The notes below the pieces were generated by a model. The model was given only the letters and a program-made list of their open reading frames with translations. It searched no databases and was not told the origin of the DNA. From positions 62,001-126,000 of the forward strand of contig NZ_JNXE01000004.1 of NCBI RefSeq assembly GCF_000716605.1: a DNA stretch of 64,000 nt, read 5' to 3'. Shown in pieces: positions 54,615-62,443 of this stretch (position 1 is its first letter; the number at the start of each line of letters is the position of its first letter). This DNA comes from Streptomyces sp. NRRL F-525 (GTDB lineage: Bacteria > Actinomycetota > Actinomycetes > Streptomycetales > Streptomycetaceae). The position numbers and the translations under genes are program-made.

Positions 54615-55910
54615 GTGACGAGCCCGCAGCAGTTCTTGCTCCCCGACGTCGGCGAGGGGCTGACGGAGGCGGAGATCCTCGCCTGGTCGGTACAGCCCGG
54701 CGACGTCGTCGAGGTCAACCAGATCATCGTCGAGGTGGAGACGGCCAAGGCCGCCGTCGAACTTCCCTCGCCCTACGCGGGCGTGGTCAGCGCCCTCCAC
54801 GCGGAGGTGGGGGACCTGCTTCCGGTCGGCAGGCCGCTCATCACGATCGACACCGGCGCACCGGGAGAACCGGACGGCGGGGCTGTGCCGCAGCAGCCAG
54901 AGGCGGAACAGGCCGCACTGCTGGTCGGTTACGGTCCGCAGGGCGCCGGTGCCGGTCGTCGCAGGAGGCGTCCCGCGCACCATGTGCAGCGTCTGCGTGC
55001 GGAGAGCGTTGAGGTCAGTGCCCCGGCCCCTGCCGCAGCTCGGCCGGCGGCCAAACCGCCGGTCCGTAAGCTCGCCAAGGATCTCGGGGTCGACCTGACG
55101 ACCGTCGCCCCCACCGGCCCCGGGAACACCATCACCCGCGAAGACGTCCGGCGCGCAGTCCCGGAGACGCTGTCGGCTCCGGCTCCCGAGACCACTCGGG
55201 GTTCCGAAACACGTATACCGATCAAGGGAGTTCGCAAGCACACGGCCGCCGCCATGGTCGCCTCCGCGTTCACCGCACCGCATGTCACCGAGTTCATCAC
55301 CGTCGACGTCACCGCCACCATGCGGCTTCGTGAACTCGTCGCCGGGCGCAGGGAGTTCCGTGATGTGCGGGTCACTCCGCTGCTGTTCTTCGCCCGGGCT
55401 TTCCTGATCGCGCTGGCCAAGACCCCTGAGGCGAACAGCAGTTGGGACGAGGCGGCGCAGGAGATCGTCCTGAAGCACTACGTCAATCTCGGTGTGGCGG
55501 CGGCTACGGACCGTGGTCTGGTCGTGCCGAACGTCAAGGGCGCGGACCGGATGCCGTTGCTGGACCTGGCCCAGGCGCTGGCGGACCTCACCGCGACCGC
55601 CCGCGCCGGCCGCACTTCCCCTCAGGACATGACCGGCGGCACCGTCACGCTGACCAACGTGGGGGTGTTCGGCGTGGACACCGGAACGCCGATCCTCAAC
55701 CCGGGGGAGGCCGCCATCCTCGCCGTCGGAGCGGTCCGCCGTATGCCCTGGATCGTCCAGGACGGCGACGGAAACGAACGCATCGAACCGCGCTGGGTCA
55801 CTCAGCTCGCGCTCTCCTTCGACCATCGGCTCATGGACGGCCGGCAGGGCTCCGAGCTGCTGGCGAATACCGCGCAGATCCTGCACGAACCGGGGCTCGC
55901 GCTGCTGTGA
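54615..55910 (+). CDS. 2-oxoacid dehydrogenase E2 acyltransferase
   Basis: A 431-residue core protein. The lipoyl domain (residues 1-80) has lipoylated Lys near 46 in VETAKAAVELPSP. A linker with RRRRRPAHH is followed by the peripheral-subunit-binding domain at about 150-185 (VRKLAKDLGVDLTTVAPTG) and the catalytic domain with FDHRLMDGRQGSE near 404, where the His and Asp act in acyl transfer to CoA. One lipoyl domain is typical of branched-chain E2. No E3 gene is present; a shared dihydrolipoamide dehydrogenase is assumed. GTG 54615 follows GGAGGGG. Confidence 0.94.
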   Translation: MTSPQQFLLPDVGEGLTEAEILAWSVQPGDVVEVNQIIVEVETAKAAVELPSPYAGVVSALHAEVGDLLPVGRPLITIDTGAPGEPDGGAVPQQPEAEQAALLVGYGPQGAGAGRRRRRPAHHVQRLRAESVEVSAPAPAAARPAAKPPVRKLAKDLGVDLTTVAPTGPGNTITREDVRRAVPETLSAPAPETTRGSETRIPIKGVRKHTAAAMVASAFTAPHVTEFITVDVTATMRLRELVAGRREFRDVRVTPLLFFARAFLIALAKTPEANSSWDEAAQEIVLKHYVNLGVAAATDRGLVVPNVKGADRMPLLDLAQALADLTATARAGRTSPQDMTGGTVTLTNVGVFGVDTGTPILNPGEAAILAVGAVRRMPWIVQDGDGNERIEPRWVTQLALSFDHRLMDGRQGSELLANTAQILHEPGLALL

Positions 55911-55945
55911 CGGTTGCCGCGCTGCTTCATCTATCTGGCCTGATA

Positions 55946-55961
55946 GGCAACTTAATTTGCC
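55946..55961. promoter_or_regulatory. GGCAA-N6-TTGCC dyad upstream of the hydrolase gene
   Basis: GGCAACTTAATTTGCC is a perfect 5-bp-arm repeat and shares GCAACTTAATT with 50365-50375. It lies in the gap between E2 (ends 55910) and the hydrolase (56042). Confidence 0.6.
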
Positions 55962-56041
55962 CATGAGGTTGACGTGGGTGGGGCTGGACCGTGACTCTGT
56001 GGGGAGACCGAGGGGCTCTGGGATCTCAGGAGGAGCGGGCT

Positions 56042-56737
56042 ATGGCTACGTTCGTACTCGTGCACGGTTCGTGGGGTGGCGGCTGGTGTTGGGACCGGTT
56101 GCGCCCCCTGTTGGAGAGCGCCGGGCACACGGTTCTCACGCCCACGCTAACCGGCCTCTCCGAGCGGAGCGGGCTCTCCGCGCCGGACGTCGGCCTGGGT
56201 GTCCACGCCCGGGAAATCGCCGAACTCCTGGAATCCGAAGGGGTGGTGGACGCGATCCTCGTCGGGCACAGCTACGGCGGGATGGTGATCACGGGCGCGG
56301 CCGCGCTCGCCCCGGACCGGGTCGGGCAGGTGGTGTACGCGGACGCGTTCGCCCCCGTGACCGGCGAGTCGGCGTTCACGATGCTGCCGTGGCTGGAGAA
56401 GGCGTTCTCCGAGTCGCCGGGTCCGACTGAGTGGGAGGTGGCGGCGCTCGACCCCGGGTTGCTCGGGGCGGACGACGAGGCGGCGGCATGGCTGTCGAGC
56501 AGGATGACCCCGATGCCGCGCCTCACCCACGAGGAACCGCTCGGTCCCGGCAGTGAAGACGCTCTGGCGGGCAAGGCGGTCACCTACATCTACTGTGCCG
56601 ATCAGGCCCTCTTCACCGATATCGCCGCCTCGGCGGAGAAACGGGGATTCCGGGTCCTGGCATTGCGCGACATCACCCATGTCGGCCTGCTCACGAGCCC
56701 GCACATTCTCGAGCGGGAACTGCTCAACCTCGTGTAG
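56042..56737 (+). CDS. Alpha/beta hydrolase (EstC/methylesterase-like)
   Basis: A 231-residue serine hydrolase. FVLVHGSWGGGWCWDRLRPLL holds the oxyanion HG motif, LVGHSYGGMVITGAA the nucleophile Ser near residue 79, and ALRDITHVGLLTSPH the catalytic His. The family includes plant methyl-salicylate esterases and bacterial EstC/HNL-like enzymes. ATG 56042 has GGAGGAGC just before it. It could release an acid from an ester that enters the adjacent pathway, but the substrate is unknown. Confidence 0.87.
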   Translation: MATFVLVHGSWGGGWCWDRLRPLLESAGHTVLTPTLTGLSERSGLSAPDVGLGVHAREIAELLESEGVVDAILVGHSYGGMVITGAAALAPDRVGQVVYADAFAPVTGESAFTMLPWLEKAFSESPGPTEWEVAALDPGLLGADDEAAAWLSSRMTPMPRLTHEEPLGPGSEDALAGKAVTYIYCADQALFTDIAASAEKRGFRVLALRDITHVGLLTSPHILERELLNLV

Positions 56738-56772
56738 GCGGAGGCCGTCGGATGTACCTGGCAGGCCCGGTC

Positions 56773-56787
56773 TATTGCCTCAGGGGC
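56773..56787. promoter_or_regulatory. TATTGCCTC half-site upstream of XRE-cupin gene
   Basis: TATTGCCTCAGGGGCA repeats the right half (TATTGCCTC) of the dyad at 49793-49812. It lies about 20 bp before ATG 56804, where an autoregulator would bind. Confidence 0.4.
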
Positions 56788-56803
56788 ATGTTAGTGTGCG
56801 GGA

Positions 56804-57406
56804 ATGCCGATCGAGGACACTGATCTCTGGGTTGCCCAACGCCTCAAGGACATGCGGGGCGAGCGGGGCATCACCCTGACGACACTGGCCGAACAGACCG
56901 GCATTTCCTCGGCGCATCTCTCGCGCCTGGAGAAGGGCGTGCGCAAGCCGTCCATCGGTGCCCTGCTGCAGATCGCGCGCGTTTACGGCGTATCCATCAG
57001 TGAGTTGGTCCAGGAACCCGATCAGGACGACTTCCATCTGGTGCGTGCCGACGCGGCGATGACGCGCGACGGGCAGGACGGCCGTTACACCGTCCTGAGC
57101 GGGCCGCGGGAAACCATGTCCGTCATCCGGGTCGAATTGACACCCGGCAAGAACACCAAGACCGCCCGGCACGTCGGCGAAGAATGGCTGCACGTGTTGG
57201 CAGGGGCGATCACTCTCGATATTTCGGGCGTATCGCTTCAACTCGACACCGGGGATTCGGTGCACTTCGATTCGTCGAAGGAGCATCGTCTCACCAACAA
57301 GGACGATGCCGTCGCGACCGTCCTGATCGCATCAACAGCGGCGACTGTTCCGATGCGGCACCCCATTCCGGCGTCGTCACGTCGCAACTCGGCGGACTCG
57401 CGCTGA
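56804..57406 (+). CDS. XRE-cupin transcriptional regulator
   Basis: A 200-residue regulator. The HTH (about 10-65) contains TLAEQTGISSAHLSRLEKGVRKPSIGALLQIARVYG. The cupin sensor domain (about 110-185) has HVGEEWLHVLAGAITLDISG and LDTGDSVHFDSSKEHRL. Regulators of this class often control amine, amino-acid or carboxylate catabolism and sense a metabolite in the cupin. It stands between the hydrolase and the RidA-like gene, all in one direction. It is a candidate binder of the GGCAA/TTGCC dyads. Confidence 0.91.
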   Translation: MPIEDTDLWVAQRLKDMRGERGITLTTLAEQTGISSAHLSRLEKGVRKPSIGALLQIARVYGVSISELVQEPDQDDFHLVRADAAMTRDGQDGRYTVLSGPRETMSVIRVELTPGKNTKTARHVGEEWLHVLAGAITLDISGVSLQLDTGDSVHFDSSKEHRLTNKDDAVATVLIASTAATVPMRHPIPASSRRNSADSR

Positions 57407-57467
57407 GGAGTGCGTGAACGCGCAGGGTGCACGTCGGTCATTCCAGGAGAAATAGGGAAGGCTCACG

Positions 57468-57872
57468 ATGTCGTCACCCATTGCGCTGAATCCTGCCGAA
57501 CTCCCGCCCCTCACCGGCGTGATCTCCCACGGCCTCGCCATTCCCGAGCTCGGACTGATCTACACGTCCGGGCAGGTCGCGTGGGACGCCAAGGGGGAAC
57601 TCGTCGGTCGAGGCGATCTGGCGGCACAATTCACCAAGGCCTACGAGAACATCGACGCGGTCCTGGCGGCCGGCGGTTCGAGCCGCGGCAAAATCATCAA
57701 GGAGACGATCCATCTCGTCGGGTACGACACCGACAACGCGGAGCAGTTGATCGGGCTCATCGCCGGTTCCCGGGGAGCGGGACAGACGCCGCCCGCGAGT
57801 ACCTGCGTGGGCGTGGAGACTCTCTTCGCCGAGGGCTATCTGGTCGAGATCGAGGTGGTCGCGACCTTGTGA
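57468..57872 (+). CDS. RidA-family protein lacking the canonical arginine
   Basis: A 134-residue YjgF/YER057c/UK114 trimeric fold. GLIYTSGQVAWDAKGELVG and KIIKETIHLVGYD are family landmarks, and the C-terminal YLVEIEVVATL closes the barrel. In true RidA the motif PARS-x-V carries the Arg needed for 2-aminoacrylate/imine hydrolysis; here it reads PPASTCVGV, with Ser in that place. It therefore probably belongs to a Rid subgroup with another activity, as often found in catabolic operons. ATG 57468 follows the regulator gene by 61 bp. Confidence 0.9.
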   Translation: MSSPIALNPAELPPLTGVISHGLAIPELGLIYTSGQVAWDAKGELVGRGDLAAQFTKAYENIDAVLAAGGSSRGKIIKETIHLVGYDTDNAEQLIGLIAGSRGAGQTPPASTCVGVETLFAEGYLVEIEVVATL

Positions 57873-57903
57873 GCGGTCGCGCCGGCCCGGGTAGCATCGA
57901 TCG

Positions 57904-58557
57904 GTGACCAAGACGCCAGGCGCCGCCCCGACCAAGGTCGGCATCACACTCGACCGTGTTGTCGAGGCCGCATTCGTCGTCCTGCAACGGGACGGCTTCG
58001 CCAAACTCTCCGCCCGCGCGGTGGCGGCCGAGCTCAACGTCCGGATGAACACGGTGATGTGGCACATCCGGACCAAGGACCGGCTGCTCGGTCTGATGGC
58101 GGAATCCATCCTGGGCGAGGTCGACCTGGAGAACCTGCGCGGAGACTGGCGTGAGCAAGTGGCCGAACTGCTCGGGCGGTTGCGGCAGGCGATGCTCGGA
58201 CACCGGGACGGCGCCCTGCTGGTCGCCGGTACCTTTCCCGTCGAACCGAACACGTTGGCCTTTTCCGAGCGGGTGGTGACGCTCCTCTTCGAGGGCTGCC
58301 CCACACGCAAGTCGGCCGCGTGGACGTCGTGGAGCCTTTTCTATTTCACGCTCGGACTCGTCCAGGAGGAGCAGGCGACACCGGCCGCTTTCCACGACCG
58401 CCTCCGGGAAACGGTGGACGAGCGGCATTTCCCGGGCCTCCACTCGGTGCTGGAGGACTACGTCTCCTTCGACTACAGCGAGCGCTTCGACTTCGGAATC
58501 GAGCAGATCCTCCAGTCGGCCCCGACGACCAAACCGCGTCCGCGCAACGCGAGTTGA
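57904..58557 (+). CDS. TetR-family regulator
   Basis: A 217-residue regulator. HTH LSARAVAAELNVRMNTVMWHIRTKDRLLGLM (short runs: ARAVAAELNVRMNTVMWHI) at about 35-60 is followed by a TetR_C-type ligand domain with VRVDVVEP-like absent and aromatic-rich SAAWTSWSLFYFTLGLVQEE. GTG 57904 is 31 bp after the RidA-like gene. It converges with the SDR at 58617. Its likely sites are the two CTTGGTC palindromes at 59483 and 59552, but this is inference. Confidence 0.9.
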   Translation: MTKTPGAAPTKVGITLDRVVEAAFVVLQRDGFAKLSARAVAAELNVRMNTVMWHIRTKDRLLGLMAESILGEVDLENLRGDWREQVAELLGRLRQAMLGHRDGALLVAGTFPVEPNTLAFSERVVTLLFEGCPTRKSAAWTSWSLFYFTLGLVQEEQATPAAFHDRLRETVDERHFPGLHSVLEDYVSFDYSERFDFGIEQILQSAPTTKPRPRNAS

Positions 58558-58616
58558 CGGTGCGTCGGGGTGCCGTAGCGCTCGCCGCCCTCTGATCGAC
58601 GATGTGCCGTCGCGCC

Positions 58617-59429
58617 TCAGGAGCCGAACGCGTTTTTGGAGACCTCGTCCCAGTTCCGCCACTCGTCGAGCCGTGCCTGGTACTCCTTGGTGATCCTCTC
58701 CAGTGGACCTTGACCGAAGAAGATCCGCAGGGGCGGCTGTTCCGCGTCGACCACGGTGAGGATCGCCGCCCGAGTCGCGCTCGGGTCGCCTCGCCGGGAG
58801 GAAATTCCGCTCATGGCCGCGCGGAAATCGTCGTAGGCCGGAAGGTGCTCGGTCTGCACCGCGGAGGGTCCCGCCCATTCGGTGGCGTAGCCGGCCGGCT
58901 CGACCAGGGTGACCTTGATGCCGAAGTCCTTCACCTCGGCGGCGAGGCTCGCGGTGAAGCCTTCCAGGGCGAACTTGGAGGCGTGGTAGAGGCCGAGTCC
59001 GGGCAGTGAGGTGACGCCGGCGACGGACGACACCTGGATGATGTGGCCGGAGCCGCGGGCGCGGAGATGGGGGAGCACCGCCTGGGTGACCCAGAGCGCG
59101 CCGAACACGTTGATCTCGATCTGGTCCCGGGCCTGCTGCTCGGTCACCTCCTCGACCATGCCGAAGAGGCCGTAGCCCGCGTTGTTGACGACGACGTCGA
59201 GCTCGCCGAACGTGTCGACCGCCCGCTGCACGGCCTCGAACGCGGCCGCGCGGTCGGCGACATCGACGCGCAGCGGCAGCACCGCGTCGCCGTACTTCTC
59301 GACCAGGTCGTCGAAGGCGGCCGCGGAACGGCTGGTCGCGGCGACCCGGTCGCCCCGTTCGAGCGCGGCTTCCGCCCATTCCCGGCCGAATCCCTTCGAG
59401 GCTCCGGTGATGAACCACGTCTTCGCCAT
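58617..59429 (-). CDS. Short-chain dehydrogenase/reductase (AtlA/ketoreductase-like)
   Basis: A 270-residue NADP-type SDR. WFITGASKGFGREWAEAAL carries the TGxxxGxG loop, and TSRSAAAF suggests NADPH use (Arg after beta2). VVNNAGYGLFG, VSSVAGVTSLPGLGLYHASKFALEG (Ser and YxxxK) and VEPAGYATEWAG are typical of the large SDR subgroup annotated as oxidoreductases of unknown substrate. ATG 59429 has GGAGGAC. It is divergent from the SnoaL-like gene, with twin palindromes between. Confidence 0.9.
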   Translation of the reverse strand: MAKTWFITGASKGFGREWAEAALERGDRVAATSRSAAAFDDLVEKYGDAVLPLRVDVADRAAAFEAVQRAVDTFGELDVVVNNAGYGLFGMVEEVTEQQARDQIEINVFGALWVTQAVLPHLRARGSGHIIQVSSVAGVTSLPGLGLYHASKFALEGFTASLAAEVKDFGIKVTLVEPAGYATEWAGPSAVQTEHLPAYDDFRAAMSGISSRRGDPSATRAAILTVVDAEQPPLRIFFGQGPLERITKEYQARLDEWRNWDEVSKNAFGS

Positions 59430-59482
59430 GATCGTCCTCCTGGAGTGCATGCTCTTGTTCGCTGACCAACACGACAAGTGAA

Positions 59483-59499
59483 CTTGGTCAGTGACCAAG
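59483..59499. promoter_or_regulatory. Operator palindrome 1 (CTTGGTC type)
   Basis: CTTGGTCAGTGACCAAG is a perfect 8-bp-arm palindrome with central G. Half-sites TGACCAA also occur at about 59463 and 59530. Confidence 0.78.
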
Positions 59500-59551
59500 A
59501 TGTCAACTCCGGGCGGGTCCCTTGTGTGGTGACCAAGTGGCGCGGTACGGT

Positions 59552-59568
59552 CTTGGTCGTCGACCAAG
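59552..59568. promoter_or_regulatory. Operator palindrome 2 (CTTGGTC type)
   Basis: CTTGGTCGTCGACCAAG has perfect 8-bp arms and the same outer heptamer as the 59483 site, 69 bp away. The pair covers both divergent promoters. Confidence 0.78.
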
Positions 59569-59601
59569 GTTATTTTGGGTGCGAAAGGATCATTCCGGGC
59601 A

Positions 59602-60027
59602 ATGAACGCGACTGTGCGCCATCGGGATTTCTTCCACGGCATGTTCACGTGGATATCCGGTCTGAGTGACGCCGGGAATGCCGGCACCCTCGACGACATT
59701 CACCGGTTCTGGGCGGCTGACGCGCGCATCATCACCTGCGGTCACGTCAGGGCGGCCGGTATCGACGAGCTCCGGAAGCACTTCGGGATCTATCCCCAGC
59801 AATACGAAGAGGTGGAGATCCGGGAGCCGTACTACACGTACCTGGAGTCGGGGGACGAAGTCGTCATCGAGTACGACATCCTGATCCGCGGGCGGCATCG
59901 TGAAGGTGCGGCGGGCGATGGAGACACCGGGCGGCAGGAATTCCGTGTGATCGCGGTCTTCTCCATCGCCGACGGCAGGATCTCGGAAATGCGTCAGGTC
60001 TCCGGCGCCAGGGCGGGAGATGCCTGA
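59602..60027 (+). CDS. SnoaL/NTF2-like small protein
   Basis: A 141-residue cone-shaped alpha+beta fold. Features are LDDIHRFWAADARIITCGHVRAAG near the N-terminal helix, YYTYLESGDEVVIEYDI and FRVIAVFSIADGRISEMRQVSG in the sheet. These folds act as cyclases, isomerases or ligand-binding proteins; no catalytic pair can be assigned. ATG 59602 is chosen; AAAGGA lies at 59583, rather far, and a TTG at 59575 would add nine residues. It is divergent from the SDR, and the pair may act on the same substrate. Confidence 0.78.
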   Translation: MNATVRHRDFFHGMFTWISGLSDAGNAGTLDDIHRFWAADARIITCGHVRAAGIDELRKHFGIYPQQYEEVEIREPYYTYLESGDEVVIEYDILIRGRHREGAAGDGDTGRQEFRVIAVFSIADGRISEMRQVSGARAGDA

Positions 60028-60053
60028 CCGTCGCCGAGGCCCATGCCCAACGC

Positions 60054-60097
60054 GCCCTGATCCGTGCCCCGTTGCGGGGGGAGGCACGGATCAGGGC
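60054..60097. terminator. Bidirectional terminator
   Basis: Perfect 15-bp stem (GCCCTGATCCGTGCC and complement) with a 14-nt loop between the convergent SnoaL-like and GH5 genes. Confidence 0.88.
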
Positions 60098-60116
60098 ATC
60101 GGATCGGAGCGGTGGT

Positions 60117-61160
60117 TCAGGACTTCACGGGCTTGCCGCGGCCCCACGCCCACGCCAGCCGGTCGGCGCCGGACTGGTTCGTGGTGACCAGCCAGGGGCG
60201 GGCCGCGTCGCCGATGAGCTTCTGGATCGAGTACGTGTCGTCGGTGCGCAGGCCGGGCCAGTACACCGAGCCCATGCCGAGCTTGCGGAACGTGTCGGTG
60301 TCGGCCTGGATGAAGTTGACCGAATTGTCGGCGGGCGTCGGCACGTCGTAGTTCAGGCCCGTGGTCATCGGGGCGCCGAACTCGTCGGCCACGGTGCGGT
60401 TCGCGCAGTCGCCGAGGCGCTCCTTGAGGTCGCTCACCCACTGGTCGTAGGTTGCGTAGTCCTTCCAGAACCCGTAGTGGTGCAGCGAGAGATACGTGCC
60501 CTTGAGGCGCGGGTCGGCGCAGACCGTGGTGACGTGGTCGTTGTAGCCGGCGCCGCTGACGAAGACGCGGTTGCGCGGCACCGTGCGGTAGGTGTCCAGC
60601 CACTTGGCGGCGAGGTCGGCCCACTCGGCGTCGGTGTAGCCGTGCGGCTCGTTCATCGGCTCGAAGTAGACCCGCTCGTTGTGCTTGTAGGCCTTGACCA
60701 CGGTGTCCCACATGGGCCAGTACGTCGCCGGGTCGTCGATGAAGCCGTCCTTGTTGGCGCCCGTCCCCTCCCAGTACGAGACGATGACCTTGAACCCCTG
60801 CGCCGTCGCCGCGTCGATCACTCCGCGGTACGACTTCCAGTAACTGCCGTTCACCGTGTACGGGTTGATGGGCAGCCGCACCGTGTTGGCGCCGAGGTTG
60901 GCGCGGAAGGCCGCGATCACCCGGGTCGCCTTGGCGTACGTCTGGGCGTAGCTGTCGGAGAGCGACAGGCCGGACAGGACGACCGGGTCGTCGGCGTAAT
61001 TGTCGCGCGGGTCGGCCCAGTTGACGCCCTTGAACTGCGAGGTGTTCGTGCTCGGCGCGGCGGAGGCGGGGCTGCCGGCCAGCGTGGTGCCGGTGACCGC
61101 GGCGATCGCGACGGCCACGAAGGTGGCCCGCAGACGGGTTCTGGCGGGGATGGTGCGCAT
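60117..61160 (-). CDS. Secreted GH5-family glycoside hydrolase
   Basis: A 347-residue secreted enzyme. The signal peptide RLRATFVAVAIAAVTGTTLA ends near ASA-APS. The (beta/alpha)8 barrel has acid/base Glu near 170 in VYFEPMNEPHGY and nucleophile Glu near 258 in TVADEFGAPM; VRLPINPYTVNG and SLHHYGFW are also family-typical. There is no carbohydrate-binding module. GH5 includes cellulases, mannanases and galactanases; the subfamily cannot be told. ATG 61160 has AAAGGG upstream. Two LacI operators about 210-290 bp upstream tie it to the uptake/GH42 system at 22-25 kb, so it may release the oligosaccharide imported there. Confidence 0.92.
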   Translation of the reverse strand: MRTIPARTRLRATFVAVAIAAVTGTTLAGSPASAAPSTNTSQFKGVNWADPRDNYADDPVVLSGLSLSDSYAQTYAKATRVIAAFRANLGANTVRLPINPYTVNGSYWKSYRGVIDAATAQGFKVIVSYWEGTGANKDGFIDDPATYWPMWDTVVKAYKHNERVYFEPMNEPHGYTDAEWADLAAKWLDTYRTVPRNRVFVSGAGYNDHVTTVCADPRLKGTYLSLHHYGFWKDYATYDQWVSDLKERLGDCANRTVADEFGAPMTTGLNYDVPTPADNSVNFIQADTDTFRKLGMGSVYWPGLRTDDTYSIQKLIGDAARPWLVTTNQSGADRLAWAWGRGKPVKS

Positions 61161-61368
61161 CGACTTGCCCTTTCAGGAATGGCGACTCCGCGCATGGCGA
61201 GGCCTGCGCGCGGCTGAGCGGCCGTCGGAACAGATACCGGGCGGAACGGATGACGTCGGCTCGTCGTCCCAAGTCCCGGTGAGTTCAGTGGTGTTGGGGG
61301 AGTACGGGCACGGTGGGCCCTGCTCGCCGGGAGCCTCCTGTCCCCCTTCCTCCACCGGCCGCGACGCG

Positions 61369-61384
61369 GTGTTTGCGTAAACAT
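61369..61384. promoter_or_regulatory. LacI operator copy 1 upstream of GH5
   Basis: GTGTTTGCGTAAACAT differs at two positions from the perfect palindrome at 25365-25380. Confidence 0.82.
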
Positions 61385-61434
61385 GCTGCGTCGGAATCGT
61401 CGGCCGGATCTGCCGGCCGAGCCGGCCCGTTGAG

Positions 61435-61450
61435 ATGTTTACGCAAACAT
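61435..61450. promoter_or_regulatory. LacI operator copy 2 upstream of GH5
   Basis: ATGTTTACGCAAACAT differs by one base from 25365-25380. Centre-to-centre distance to copy 1 is 66 bp, near six helical turns, which allows looping. The remaining 61161-61531 gap shows no gene. Confidence 0.85.
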
Positions 61451-61531
61451 GGCGGCGCCGGAATCGTGGCATCCGGCACCGCCGTCGTCAAGGTTTCCCG
61501 CACGTAACGTCGCCCGCGTCCCGCGGCGGGG

Positions 61532-62359
61532 CTACGGCTTGATGGCCACCCCGGTCCACAGGCTGACCTTGGCGTCCGTGGGCGCCTGGTCCTCGGACCA
61601 CTCCTCGGTCAGCGGGTCGGGGCGCCAGCGGTACGCCACGGCGATGCCCGGGTCGAGCAGGTCGAGCCCGGTGAAGAAACGCGCGACCTCGTCACGCGTG
61701 CGGACCTGCACCGGTGTCCCGCCCTCCTCGTAGATCGCGGTGACCTTCGCCCAGGGCTCGGGGTCGAAGTCCGCGGTGACGTGGCTGATGGCCAGCGCGC
61801 TGCCCGAGGGCAGGACCGACAGCAGCCGGTCCACGATCCCGTACGGGTCCTGCTCGTCGGTGACGAAGTGCAGCAGCGCGTTCAGCGACAGCGCGACCGG
61901 CTGGCCGAAGTCGAGTATCTCGGCGACTTCGGGCGAGTTGAGGAGCGTGTCGGGGTCGTTCACGTCCGCCTGGACGTACGCGGTGCGCCCCTGCTGGGTG
62001 CTGCGCATCAGGCGCTCGGCGTACTTCAGGACCAGCGGGTCGTTGTCGGCGTAGACCACCCGGGCCTCGGGCACCACGGACTGGGCGACCTGGTGCAGGT
62101 TCGGCTCGGTGGGGATGCCCGTGCCGATGTCGAGCCACTGGCGGATGCCGTGCTCCCGGGCGAGCACACGGGTGGCCCGGTGCATGAACCCGCGGTTCTC
62201 CCGGCCGGCGACGAAGACGCCGGTGAAGATCTTCGAGACGGATTCGGCCGCCTGCCTGTCGACCTCGAAGTGGTCCTTGCCGCCCAGGTAGTAGTCGTAC
62301 ATGCGGGCGGAGTGCGGCCTGCTGGTGTCGATGTCCCGCGCGGCGTGGGCGTTGGTCAT
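61532..62359 (-). CDS. DUF574 SAM-dependent methyltransferase
   Basis: A 275-residue protein of the actinobacterial DUF574/Methyltransf_19 family. Landmarks are SARMYDYYLGGKDHFEVDR near the N-terminus, QWLDIGTGIPTEPNLH as the SAM glycine loop, VYADNDPLVL with the acidic ribose ligand, and LNALLHFVTDEQDPYGIVDRLL. The substrates of this large Streptomyces family are unknown. ATG 62359 is followed in the same direction only by this gene; the XRE/DUF397 pair lies upstream on the same strand and may be co-transcribed (84-bp gap). Confidence 0.93.
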   Translation of the reverse strand: MTNAHAARDIDTSRPHSARMYDYYLGGKDHFEVDRQAAESVSKIFTGVFVAGRENRGFMHRATRVLAREHGIRQWLDIGTGIPTEPNLHQVAQSVVPEARVVYADNDPLVLKYAERLMRSTQQGRTAYVQADVNDPDTLLNSPEVAEILDFGQPVALSLNALLHFVTDEQDPYGIVDRLLSVLPSGSALAISHVTADFDPEPWAKVTAIYEEGGTPVQVRTRDEVARFFTGLDLLDPGIAVAYRWRPDPLTEEWSEDQAPTDAKVSLWTGVAIKP

Positions 62360-62443
62360 GCTCTCCCTCTCAAGTGGTGTACGTCGGCGTCTCGGGCAGG
62401 TCGCAGCCGGGCCGGCTCCAATTCCCCACGCCCGTGGTCTGGT

